Of a DNA stretch of 64,000 nt, positions 1 through 9,900 are shown piece after piece (positions within the stretch are counted from its first letter, which is position 1; every line of letters starts with the position of its first letter). Under the pieces are notes generated by a model. That model searched no databases. It saw only the letters and a program-made list of their open reading frames with translations, and was not told the origin of the DNA. The stretch lies in assembly GCA_016714605.1 (NCBI GenBank), contig JADKDL010000001.1, positions 62,001 to 126,000 of the forward strand, given 5' to 3'. The translations under genes were made by a program, and so were the position numbers. This DNA comes from Bacteroidales bacterium. GTDB taxonomy: Bacteria > Bacteroidota > Bacteroidia > Bacteroidales > UBA1715.

Positions 1-1
1 G

Positions 2-1039
2 AGTCAGTTGTCTACACAATTGTATGAAGATGCTCGAGAGACAGTAAAACAGTTTATAAATGCAGAGCATAACTATGAAATAGTTTTTACCAAAGGACTT
101 ACTGAAGCTATCAATCTAGTTGCATTTTCATTCGGAGAAACATTCATTAAACCTAATGATGAAATTATTATTTCTGCAATGGAACATCATGCCAATATAG
201 TACCTTGGCAAATGTTGTGCGAGAGAAAACAGGCTATTCTAAAAATTATTCCGTTCGATAATGATGGTGTTTTAGATCTGGATATCTATAAAAATTTGAT
301 TACCGAAAAGACAAAATTAGTTTCGGTCTCTTATATTTCTAATGTTTTAGGTACAAAAAATCCAATACCGGAAATTATAAAATTTGCACATTTACACAAT
401 GTACCTGTGTTGATTGATGGTGCGCAATCTGTTCAGCATGAGAAAATTGATGTTCAAAAGCTTGATTGCGATTTTTTTACAATTGCCGGACATAAAGCTT
501 ATGGACCAAATGGAACTGGAGTATTGTATGGAAAAGAGAAATGGCTCGATAAAATGGTTCCATATCAGGGTGGGGGAGATATGATAAAAACCGTGACCTT
601 GCAAAAAACCGAATATAATACATTGCCGTTCAAATTTGAAGCCGGTACAACAGATTATGTTGGTGCTCATGCTTTGGCTACTGCTTTTAAATATATTGAA
701 TCTATTGGTGCCGAATTAATTGGGAATCATGAAAAACAACTTTTGAGTTTAGCTACCGAAAAACTTAGCAAAAATGAAGCTGTTACTATTTATGGTAATG
801 CACCGCAGAAATCTTGTGTTTTGTCGTTTTTGGTAAAAGGAGCACATCCGGCAGATGTAGGTATGATACTAGATAAGCAGGGTTTTGCCTTAAGAACCGG
901 TACCCATTGCGCCGAACCTATTATGCAGTATTATAATATTCCGGGAACCATTAGAATGTCTTTTGGAATGTATAATACTACTGATGAAGTATTGGCATGT
1001 TGCGAAATGATTGACAGAATTTCTAAAATGTTTCAGTAA
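2..1039 (+). CDS. sufS: Cysteine desulfurase SufS, 5'-truncated by the window edge
   Basis: PLP-dependent cysteine desulfurase that supplies sulfur (as a persulfide) to the SUF Fe-S cluster machinery in the cytoplasm. The frame is open to the left edge with no convincing start, and about 60 N-terminal residues of the usual ~405 are missing. Counting from the TTG at position 8, the PLP lysine is K163 in AGHKAYGPNGTG and the catalytic cysteine is C301 in RTGTHCAEP, the group II (SufS) arrangement. The RMSFGMYNT motif near the C-terminus is also typical. SufE and a DUF59 protein follow on the same strand, so sufBCD probably lie just outside the window. Family identification is secure; only the start is unknown. 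Confidence 0.95.
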   Translation, partial: SQLSTQLYEDARETVKQFINAEHNYEIVFTKGLTEAINLVAFSFGETFIKPNDEIIISAMEHHANIVPWQMLCERKQAILKIIPFDNDGVLDLDIYKNLITEKTKLVSVSYISNVLGTKNPIPEIIKFAHLHNVPVLIDGAQSVQHEKIDVQKLDCDFFTIAGHKAYGPNGTGVLYGKEKWLDKMVPYQGGGDMIKTVTLQKTEYNTLPFKFEAGTTDYVGAHALATAFKYIESIGAELIGNHEKQLLSLATEKLSKNEAVTIYGNAPQKSCVLSFLVKGAHPADVGMILDKQGFALRTGTHCAEPIMQYYNIPGTIRMSFGMYNTTDEVLACCEMIDRISKMFQ

Positions 1040-1201
1040 AATTAGCAGATTTAGATTCGTTTAAATTATTTGTATTGAAGCTAATGGATATATAGTTTCT
1101 TAATATAATAAAAAAATACGAAAAACTAGTATTTTTCTGTAATATTTGTTCAAGGAAAAACTGTATTTTAGCACGACTTATTTTGTCAGGTATTAATTTG
1201 G

Positions 1202-1236
1202 TAACCGACAATATTAAATTGCGGTTATTTTCCTTT
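1202..1236 (+). terminator. Hairpin plus T-rich tract between sufS and sufE
   Basis: TAACCG-a-CAAT (1202-1212) pairs with ATTG-CGGTTA (1218-1227) around a five-base loop, with one bulged A. ATTTTCC and a six-T run follow at once. The form is that of an intrinsic terminator or attenuator placed about 25 bases before the sufE start, so it could lower read-through from sufS into sufE. Its function is inferred from shape only. Confidence 0.55.
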
Positions 1237-1259
1237 TTTGGAAAAGAGAAATTTATTAT

Positions 1260-1685
1260 ATGGAGATAAACGAAATACAAGATCAGATAATTGAAGATTT
1301 CAGCGTATTTGATGATTGGATGGATAAATACCAATACATCATTGATTTAAGCAAGGAATTGAAGATTATTAAATCAGAAGAAAAAGTTGAGCAGAATGTA
1401 ATAAAAGGTTGTCAGTCGCAAGTATGGTTATCAGCCGAATATACAAATGGCAAAATTATTTATACTGCCGACAGCGATGCCATTATTACCAAAGGAATTA
1501 TTTCATTGCTCATAAAGGTATTATCTAATCAATCTCCTGAATCTATTAAGAATGCCGATTTATATTTTATTGAAGCAATCGGATTAAAAGAAAACTTATC
1601 ACCAACCCGATCAAATGGTTTGTTGGCAATGATAAAGCAGATGAAATTATATGCCATTGCCTTTGATCACAAAGAAAACAGATAA
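1260..1685 (+). CDS. sufE: SufE-type sulfur acceptor
   Basis: SufE takes the persulfide from SufS and passes it to the SufBCD scaffold. The 141-residue length is normal for the family. The acceptor cysteine is C51 in the motif IKGCQSQVW, at the same position as in E. coli SufE, and the downstream R-SNG-L-MI region is also typical. The gene lies 220 bp behind sufS after a hairpin and overlaps the next gene by one base (TAATG), so the two are probably translated together. Confidence 0.92.
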   Translation: MEINEIQDQIIEDFSVFDDWMDKYQYIIDLSKELKIIKSEEKVEQNVIKGCQSQVWLSAEYTNGKIIYTADSDAIITKGIISLLIKVLSNQSPESIKNADLYFIEAIGLKENLSPTRSNGLLAMIKQMKLYAIAFDHKENR

Positions 1686-2008
1686 TGAGCGAAACAGAAA
1701 ATACCATTGCAAAACTTCAAGAAGAAGCATATGCAGTACTAAAAACAATATATGACCCCGAAATTCCGGTTAATATATACGACCTCGGGCTTATTTACAA
1801 AGTAACCATAACAGGTACAAGATGCGATGTGCTTATGTCGCTTACATCACCTACTTGTCCTATGTCTGATGTATTGGTTTATCAGATAGAAAACAGAGTA
1901 AAATTAATAGATGGAATAGACCAGGTAACTGTAGAAATTACTTTCGATCCGCCTTGGCAGCAAGATATGATTTCTGAGGAAGGTCAACTAAAATTAGGAT
2001 TATTATAA
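1685..2008 (+). CDS. SUF-associated DUF59/MIP18-family protein
   Basis: A 107-residue MIP18/DUF59 domain protein, the family that helps mature or target Fe-S clusters. Visible hallmarks are DPEIPVNIYDLGLIY near residue 25, the conserved cysteine in LTSPTCPMSD, and FDPPW near the C-terminus. It starts in the stop codon of sufE (TAATG), so it is co-translated. Bacteroidota SUF operons usually carry this protein directly after SufE. SufT is a related name, but this short form is better left unnamed. Confidence 0.9.
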   Translation: MSETENTIAKLQEEAYAVLKTIYDPEIPVNIYDLGLIYKVTITGTRCDVLMSLTSPTCPMSDVLVYQIENRVKLIDGIDQVTVEITFDPPWQQDMISEEGQLKLGLL

Positions 2009-2028
2009 ACCAAATTGAAAAATAAGGG

Positions 2029-3159
2029 ATGAATGAAATTAAAATGGTTGATCTAGAAGGTCAATATCACAAAATCAGCACGGAAATTGACAAAGCCATA
2101 AAAGACATTATTCACACTTCTACGTTTATAAATGGCGAACCGGTTAGAAAATTGCAAGATAAATTGGCAGCCTATGTAGGTGTAAAACACGCTATTGCAT
2201 GTGCAAACTGCACCGATGCACTTACACTTTCGCTTATGGCTTTAGGTCTTAAGCCCGGAGATGAAGTAATTACTACCAATTTTACATTTATTGCTACCGT
2301 TGAAGCTATAGCTCTGCTTAGACTCACCCCTGTTATTGTTGATGTTGATCCGCATACGTTTACCATTGATATTACTGAAATAGAAAATCATATTACACCA
2401 CGAACAAAAGCTATCATGCCTGTTCACCTTTTTGGACAAGGTGCTAGAATAAGTGAAATAATGGAGATAGCAAAGGAATATAATCTATATGTAATTGAAG
2501 ATAATGCTCAGAGTTTAGGTGCTGATTATAGAATGAAAAGAGGACAAAAAAAGAAATTAGGAAGCTTTGGTCATATTTCATGTACTTCATTTTTCCCTTC
2601 TAAAAATCTTGGTTGTTTTGGCGACGGAGGTGCAATGTTTACTGACGATGATGAATTAGCTGAAAAACTTACTATGTTGGCAAATCATGGATCATATCAG
2701 AAATATTTTCATGAAGAGATAGGTATAAATTCAAGATTAGACACTATTCAAGCAGCCGTTTTGCTCGAAAAGCTAAAATATTTGGATGAATATAACTGTA
2801 CAAGAGCAGCTTGTGCAGAATATTATGATTCTAAATTGAGAGATATTGACTGGATTGAAATTCCATTTAGAAACCCCGAATCTACGCATGTTTTCAATCA
2901 ATATACATTGAAATTCAAAAATGGTATTTCTAATGCAAAGGTTCAGAATTATCTGAAATCTAAGAATATACCATCAATGATTTATTATCCGTTGCCAATG
3001 CACATGCAGAAAGCTTTTAAACCTTATGTAAGTGCAACAAAAAAATATCCGGTTTCAGAAGAACTTATGATGCAGGTTTTATCTTTGCCTATGCACACAG
3101 AACTTACTAAAGACCAAATGGATGCGGTTGTTGATGCACTTCTATCTTACACTGAGTAA
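2029..3159 (+). CDS. DegT/DnrJ/EryC1/StrS nucleotide-sugar aminotransferase, WbpE-like
   Basis: A 376-residue PLP enzyme of the DegT/DnrJ/EryC1/StrS family, which transaminates keto-sugars bound to UDP or dTDP. The PLP lysine is K192 in FFPSKNLGCFGDGGA, and the cofactor motif VIEDNAQSLGA lies at about residues 155-165. The overall sequence resembles WbpE, which makes the 3-amino sugar of UDP-2,3-diacetamido-glucuronate. The gene overlaps the next one (WbpD-like) by one base, and WbpD acts directly after WbpE in that pathway. The dehydrogenase and oxidase steps (WbpA, WbpB) are not in the window, so the exact sugar is inferred. Confidence 0.88.
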   Translation: MNEIKMVDLEGQYHKISTEIDKAIKDIIHTSTFINGEPVRKLQDKLAAYVGVKHAIACANCTDALTLSLMALGLKPGDEVITTNFTFIATVEAIALLRLTPVIVDVDPHTFTIDITEIENHITPRTKAIMPVHLFGQGARISEIMEIAKEYNLYVIEDNAQSLGADYRMKRGQKKKLGSFGHISCTSFFPSKNLGCFGDGGAMFTDDDELAEKLTMLANHGSYQKYFHEEIGINSRLDTIQAAVLLEKLKYLDEYNCTRAACAEYYDSKLRDIDWIEIPFRNPESTHVFNQYTLKFKNGISNAKVQNYLKSKNIPSMIYYPLPMHMQKAFKPYVSATKKYPVSEELMMQVLSLPMHTELTKDQMDAVVDALLSYTE

Positions 3160-3743
3160 TGGAACAATTGCCTCCTTACTTTGCACACGATACTGCTGTA
3201 ATTGATGATGATTGCAATATAGGAAACGGGACAAAAATTTGGCATTTTTCTCATATTATGTCACATTGTACTATTGGTTCAAAGTGCAATATTGGGCAAA
3301 ACGTAGTTATTTCTCCTGAAGTTGTTTTAGGGAATAATGTCAAAGTGCAGAATAATGTTTCGGTTTATACCGGAGTTATCTGTCATGATGATGTTTTTCT
3401 AGGTCCGTCTATGGTTTTTACAAATGTCATAAATCCAAGAAGTGCAGTAGTAAGAAAAGATGAATATAGAACTACCGTAGTTCATAAAGGAGCTTCGATA
3501 GGAGCAAACGCAACAATTATTTGTGGTATTGAAATAGGTCAGTTTGCAATGATAGGTGCCGGTGCTGTAGTTACAAAAAATGTAAAACCTTATGCACTCA
3601 TTGTAGGCAACCCCGGCAAACAAATAGCGTGGGTTAGTGAATACGGTCATAGATTGGAGTTTGATATTCAAGGAATTGCCTTTTGCAAAGAAACCAAGCA
3701 AGAATATAAATTAGAAAATAATTCTGTTGTAAGAGTAAAGTAA
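3159..3743 (+). CDS. Left-handed beta-helix sugar N-acetyltransferase, WbpD-like
   Basis: A 194-residue hexapeptide-repeat acyltransferase. Repeats of the I-G/N/D-x-x type run from about residue 15 to 150 (GNGTKIWHFSHI, CTIGSKCNIGQN, IGANATIICGIEIGQFAMIGAG), and the VVHKGASIGANATI segment matches the WbpD/WlbB group that acetylates the 3-amino group of UDP-2-acetamido-3-amino-glucuronate. It is joined to the preceding aminotransferase by a TAATG overlap, which fits consecutive steps of one pathway. Such sugars normally enter surface polysaccharides. The stop codon lies inside the stem of the following terminator. Confidence 0.88.
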   Translation: MEQLPPYFAHDTAVIDDDCNIGNGTKIWHFSHIMSHCTIGSKCNIGQNVVISPEVVLGNNVKVQNNVSVYTGVICHDDVFLGPSMVFTNVINPRSAVVRKDEYRTTVVHKGASIGANATIICGIEIGQFAMIGAGAVVTKNVKPYALIVGNPGKQIAWVSEYGHRLEFDIQGIAFCKETKQEYKLENNSVVRVK

Positions 3744-3780
3744 GTTTCGATATTTTACGAATGTCGAAACTTACTTTTTC
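3737..3780 (+). terminator. Perfect 14-bp hairpin terminator containing the stop codon
   Basis: AAAGTAAGTTTCGA (3737-3750) is exactly complementary to TCGAAACTTACTTT (3764-3777), with a 13-base loop and a T-rich end. The TAA stop of the acetyltransferase (3741-3743) lies within the left arm. It should end the SUF/sugar transcript. Confidence 0.85.
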
Positions 3781-3948
3781 TATTTATCCCCGTTTACTTC
3801 CTTTTTTTGGTTCATAAAGCTATTATAATTATAAGAAGATTATGTGAATTATTTATAATACAAACAAATATCTTAATGAATAGGTAGAGAAGAATTTCTA
3901 GGAATTAAACAAAAGTTATTTTACAAACAAAAATAGCACTTTGCACAC

Positions 3949-3979
3949 TTGTTTATGTTAAAATACTTTTTTACTTTTG
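3949..3979 (+). promoter_or_regulatory. Bacteroidota-type promoter before the GLUG protein
   Basis: TACTTTTG (3972-3979) matches the -7 consensus TAnnTTTG exactly. A TTG (3949-3951) about 20 bases upstream can serve as the -33 element. Transcription would begin about 35 bases before the ATG at 4020. Assigned by consensus only. Confidence 0.5.
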
Positions 3980-4019
3980 TTGTATAAGCAAAAAAAAAGA
4001 AAACCTAATTTGTCTTACC

Positions 4020-4781
4020 ATGAATCATTTTTCTAAACTTACATTTAAGCTTGTGAGCTTATTGGTCGTTATGTTGCTAAGCATCAGCTTGCACGCCCAA
4101 ATAGCAGTTCAACCACAAGGAGAGGGAACAGCAGTTTCTCCCTACCTTATTTCCAACTGGCAGGAGTTGTACTGGATAAGTCAAAACAATACGTCATGGA
4201 GTAGTTATTTCCTTCAAACTGCCGATATAGATTTAACACTTGCAACGCCTGCAATTTCTACTTGGGATAGTGGGGGAGGGTGGACACCTATTGGAAATTC
4301 AACAACAAATTTTTCTGGAAGTTATGATGCTGGAGGATATGTAGTTAATGGGGTGTATTGTAAAAGAAACACAACAAATTATCAAGGTTTGTTTGGAAGA
4401 TCATCAGCATCAAGTGTGATAAAAAATCTTGGTGTTACTAGTGTAAACATAACAGGGAGTTTGTATGTTGGTTCAATGATTGGATATAATCTAGGTCAAG
4501 TAAGTATTTGTTTTGCTACTGGAATAGTAAAAGGTACAAATTTTACTGGGGGGTTTGTTGGATATAACATATATTCGGGTAATATTTCAAACTGTTTTTC
4601 ACGAACAAATGTGATTAGATCGTCTGGAACTTTATTAGCTTTTGGTGGATTTGTTGGAGAAGTAACCTATGCAATAGTTAATTATTGCTATTCAACTGGA
4701 AAAGTTGAATATTCTGGTGCAACTGCACCAACGACAAAAGGATTTGTGGGATCAGTAAATACTGGAGGTGATTTTCTATGA
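4020..4781 (+). CDS. GLUG-repeat surface protein, N-terminal part (frameshifted)
   Basis: Carries a signal peptide (MNHFSKLTFKLVSLLVVMLL...SLHAQ) and the first repeat module, beginning PQGEGTAVSPYLISNW and holding GLUG motifs such as GGFVGYN-GNISNCFS. The frame ends at a TGA just after GGDFL, whereas every later module continues GGxFSMTNNYWD. Adding one T to the run at 4772-4775 restores GGDFSMTNNYWDITSS and joins this piece to the long frame starting at 4778, giving a single protein of about 2764 residues. The ATGA overlap could allow coupled translation, but the exact module alignment shows this is one gene with a one-base loss. Confidence 0.85.
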   Translation: MNHFSKLTFKLVSLLVVMLLSISLHAQIAVQPQGEGTAVSPYLISNWQELYWISQNNTSWSSYFLQTADIDLTLATPAISTWDSGGGWTPIGNSTTNFSGSYDAGGYVVNGVYCKRNTTNYQGLFGRSSASSVIKNLGVTSVNITGSLYVGSMIGYNLGQVSICFATGIVKGTNFTGGFVGYNIYSGNISNCFSRTNVIRSSGTLLAFGGFVGEVTYAIVNYCYSTGKVEYSGATAPTTKGFVGSVNTGGDFL

Positions 4782-7700
4782 CCAATAATTACTGGGATAT
4801 AACGTCTTCTCTTCAAACATCGAGCTATGGATCTTATGCAACAGGGAAAACAACCAGCCAAATGAAATTAGTTTCAACTTTCATAGATTGGGATTTTATT
4901 ATTTTTTGGGATATTAAAGCTGATATAAACGATGGATATTTGTCTTTTTTGAATCCGAGGTTTAGTCCACAAGGACATGGAGTGTCGACTTCACCATATC
5001 TGATATCTAATTGGAAGGAATTATACTGGGTTAGTATGAATCCTTCATCATGGAATTTGTATTTTAAGCAAACAGCCGACATAGATTTTTTACAAGCAAC
5101 TCCCGAAATTTCAACATGGAATAGCGGTGCAGGATGGAGACCAATCGGTAATTCGACTAACAATTTTTCTGGAAACTATGATGGCGATGGTTATATAATT
5201 AATGGTATCTATTGTAAATATTCAGTAAGCAATATTGGTGTATTTGGAATTTCTGCAGCTTCGGGAATAATTACAAATTTAGGTGTGACAAATGTTGATA
5301 TTACAGGATATAGTGTTGTAGGTGCATTAATTGGGAGAAATGCTGGCGTAATAAGTAATTGTTTTTCATCTGGAACAGTTAAAGCGACAGACTCTTTTGG
5401 TGGCTTTGTAGGTTATGTGTTAAGTGCTGGAAAAATTTCGAATTGTTTTTCAAGAGCAAATGTCATTAGAACATCTGGTTCTGGCACATATACAGGAGGA
5501 TTTGTAGGGAATGTAAATCAAGGAAAGATTGATGGTTGTTATTCTACTGGCTCGATTGAATATCTAAATTCGACTTCTCCAACAAATAAAGGATTTGTAG
5601 GTTATGTAACTACTGGTGGAAATTTCTCAATGAAAAATAATTATTGGGACAAAATTTCATCAAGACAGACTTCTAGTTATAGTACTTATGCAGTTGGTAG
5701 AACCTCAAACGAAATGAAAGTTCAAGCAACATTTATAAACTGGGATTTTAATACCGTTTGGATGCTTCATCTAGGCGTAAATGATGGATACCCAGCTTTT
5801 ATTTCAACAAAAAGTTATAATAATGAAGGTTTGAAATTAGGAAATGTTTCTATTGATGATTTTATTATGTCAAGCAATTCTATAATGATATTCGGGCAAT
5901 TGCTTTCCATAGGATCTCAGACAACTGATGCAAAATGTGGTTTTCTTTTACACACTTCATCTACGATGTCTGTTGAAAATGGTTTTTTTACTGAAAAACT
6001 CGATTTAGGGAATTTTAGTTCACCTTCAGCTATTTCTGGAAAATTATACAATTTAAAAAATAATTCAAATTATTATATATGTGCTTTTGTTGTCAATGAA
6101 AAGGGTATAAGTTATTCAATTCCAAAGGAAATCACTACACTTATAGTAGAGTCTGTCATTCCGCAGGGAGATGGGACTGATACTGTTCCATTTCTAATTT
6201 CTAACTGGCAGGAATTATATTGCATTAGTCAAAATCCTGTCATCTGGAATAAATGTTACAAACAAATAGCCGACATAGATTTTTCGATTGCTAGTCCCGA
6301 TATTACAACATGGGATAATGGTACAGGATGGAATCCAATCGGAAGTTATACAACAAAATTTTCCGGTTCTTATGATGGAGGAGGATATGTAATTAACGGT
6401 ATCTATTGCAATGCTTCTACTAACTTGGGTTTATTTGGATATTCTTCATCTACAAGTATAATTAAAAATGTTGGAGTTACAAATGTGTTTATACTTGGAA
6501 CATATAATGTTGGCTCTTTGATTGGAAATAATTGTGGAACCATAAGTAGTAGTTTTTCATCCGGTTTAGTGTATGGTAATAGCGAGGTTGGGGGGTTAGT
6601 AGGTTTATTAGATTATTCTGGTGATATTAATAATTGTTATTCTAGAGTAAATGTTACAAGATTAACAGGAACATCTACAATCTTTGGTGGATTTGTGGGA
6701 TATGCAAAATATGGAAAGATTACTAATTGCTACTCCACTGGGAAAGTTGAATATGAAGGAATAATTCCTCCTACAGACAGAGGTTTTCACGGAATTATCT
6801 ACAGCACTTCTATTAGCAATTGTTATTGGGATATTACTTCCTCAAAGCTATCAACAACAATTGTTTATAACGCAAAAGGCAAGACAACAAATGAGATGAA
6901 AATACAATCAACGTATGTTGATTGGGATTTTACAGATATATGGACAATAAATCCTTTATATAATGGAGGATATCCTTGTTTTAAAAAGAATATTCAAAAC
7001 TCTTTAATTTTGAATAGACCTGAAATTAGCAATGTTAATGTTTTCAATATTTTAAATAATTCAGTATCAGTATCTGGATTAATCGAGAGTACAGGAACTA
7101 ACTCTTTATTCAGTTATGGTGTCCTTATTAATACAAAACAAAATATTTCATTAGAAGCAGGTGAACATATTATCAATCATAATTTAGGGCAAAGTTCGAC
7201 GATAGGAGAGTTCTCCACCAATATCGACGGTCTAAGTAATAATACAGTTTATTATGTTTGTACGTATGCAACAAATGAAAATGGAACTTTTTATTCGAGT
7301 CCAAATAGATTTAAAACAAAGGAACAAGATTCTCAAGTACCTCAGGGATCTGGTACAATAGAAGCTCCTTACCTTATTTCTAACTGGAAAGAATTATATT
7401 GGGTTAGTCAGACTACTCCTGTATGGGGAATGAATTTCTTACAGACAGCCGATATTGATTTTTCCCAAGCAGATCCTACAATTTCAACATGGGATGCAGG
7501 GGCTGGTTGGACTCCAATAGGAAATAATACAATTAGTTTTTCTGGTACTTACAATGGTAATGGATATTTGATTAATGGGGTGTATTGCAACAGAAATACA
7601 ACAAGTTTTCAAGGATTATTCGGATTTACTTCATCCACAAGTGTAATTTCAAATCTAGGATTAACGAATTATGAAATAAATGGTTCTAATTATGTTGGTT

Positions 7701-9900
7701 CATTAGTAGGGTATAATGCTGGAGCAATAAGTAATTGTTATACTTCAGGCATTGTTAAAGGAACGGCTTATTTAGGTGGTTTTATTGGTTTTCAGGAAAG
7801 TACTGGAGGTGTGTCAAACTGTTTTTCGAGATCAAATATTTCAAGAATATCAGGAACTTCGACATACATTGGAGGATTTGTTGGGTATGTTAATTCAGGA
7901 AAGGTAGATTTTTGCTACTCAACCGGTAAAGTTGAATATTTGGGAGTAACTTCTCCTACAAATAAAGGATTTGTTGGATCTTTGACAACCGGAGGGACTT
8001 TTTCAATGACAAATAATTACTGGGACAATACCGCTTCGGGGCAATCATCAACAGGTGGGGATTATGCAACCGCTAAAATTACCGATGAAATGAAGACTCA
8101 ATTTACTTTTATTAATTGGGATTTTAGTACCGTTTGGTTGCTTCATCTCGGGGTAAACGATGGTTATCCTACATTTTTAGGATCAAAAAATAATAATGAA
8201 GGTTTAGAATTAGGAAACATTTCAATTGAAAGTTATTTATTTTCAAATAGTTCTATTAAAATATCTGGATTGTTACTTTCTGTTGGTTCTCATGCTACGA
8301 GTGCAACATCTGGGTTTCTAGTACACACTTCTCCTGTCATGTCAATTGAAGATGGGACTTACACAGCAAAATTAGATTTAGGAAGTTTTTATTCTCCTAG
8401 TTCAATCTTTGGGGAAATAAACAATCTGGCAAACAATACAACCTATTATCTCCGTGCTTATGTTATAAATAATATAGGTATATGTTATACTGAACCTAAA
8501 CAATTTAAAACTCATGAACAAGAGTCTTTCATTCCTCAAGGCTCAGGTACAGAAGCCTCTCCTTACCTCATTTCCAATTGGCAGGAGCTGTACTGGATTA
8601 GTCAAAATACTTCCTCTTGGAATAAGCACTTCAAACAAACTGCCGATATAGATTTACATCTTACAACACCTGCGGTTTCTACATGGAATAGTGGTGGCGG
8701 TTGGACTCCTATTGGAAATTATTCAGTACCATTTTCTGGCAGCTACGATGGTGGTGGTTATGTGATAAATGAACTCTATTGTAATAGAAGCTCAGCAGAC
8801 AATCAAGGTTTGTTCGGAAGAACTTCTTCAACTAGTGTGATAAAAAATGTTGGTGTTACTAATGTGAATATTATTGGTAATTATTATGTAGGCTCATTAA
8901 TTGGATATAATGGTGGTGCTATAAGTAATTGTTTCTCTTCTGGCTTAGTAAATGGATGTTATTCTACAGGTGGTTTCGTTGGTCAGGTAAATAGTACTGG
9001 AGTTGTTTTAAATTGTTTTTCAAGAACAAAAGTAATAAGCTCATTTGCATATTCAAATGATTTAGGTGGCTTTGTGGGAAATGTTTCTCAAGGTAAGGTT
9101 GATAATTGTTACTCAACAGGGAAAGTTGAAGATGCACGGACTACTTCACTTACAAGTAAAGGATTTGTTAGTTATGCATACTCAGGAGGAAATTTTTCTA
9201 TGACTAATAATTACTGGGACATAACTTCATCTGGTCAAACAACAAGTTATGGTACGAATGCTACAGGTAAAACTACTGCTGATATGAAATTACAAGCAAC
9301 ATATCCAAATTGGGATTTCATAAATATTTGGACAATAAATTCTTTGAATAACGAAGGTTACCCATGCTTTAAGCAAAGCATTCAAAATTCTTCGTTTATC
9401 AAAAGACCAGAAATTGATGTTGTTGCGTATTCAAATATCACCAGTAGTTCTATGGATATTTCGGGTATAATAAGAAGCAATAGTGCGAATTCTTTATTCA
9501 GCTATGGGGTTGTTGTTAATACCGAACCAACTGTGTCCTTAGAATCGGGTAAAAATATTTTATCTATCAATTTAGGGCAACGTTCAACAGTTGGTGAATT
9601 TTCTACTTCACTAGCCGATTTAGAAAAGAACACAGCATATTATGTTTGTGTGTATGCAACAAATGAATATGGTGCATATTACAGCGAAGTAAAGAAAATA
9701 CATACATATCCTATAGATCCCCAAACACCATCGGGAAGTGGTAATAGTGAGTCTGACCCTTACCTTATCTCAAAACTTTCTGAATTATTCTGGTTTAATA
9801 TTATGGTGAATGAAAATGGAAATGATTTCACGGGGAAATATTTTAAACAAGTGAATGATATCAATGCTTCGGGATTAAATCAGTGGAAGTGGAATAATGT
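4113..9900 (+). repeat. Tandem ~1.19-kb coding repeats within the GLUG gene
   Basis: Six diverged copies of the PQGxG...PYLISNW module start near 4113, 4967, 6161, 7342, 8535 and 9726. Copies 2 to 5 are spaced 1.18-1.19 kb apart; the first copy is about 850 bp because it lacks the linker domain, and the sixth is divergent. Modules of this similarity can recombine and change copy number. Confidence 0.85.

Noticed and set aside
4772..4776. Programmed ribosomal frameshift at the T run
   Set aside because: No classic slippery heptamer or downstream structure, and four other genes show the same kind of defect, which fits sequence error better.
4778..4781. ATGA overlap as true translational coupling of two GLUG genes
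   Set aside because: The later modules show that GGDFL/MTNNYWD is one continuous segment; adding one T restores it. A separate gene starting in the middle of a module is unlikely.
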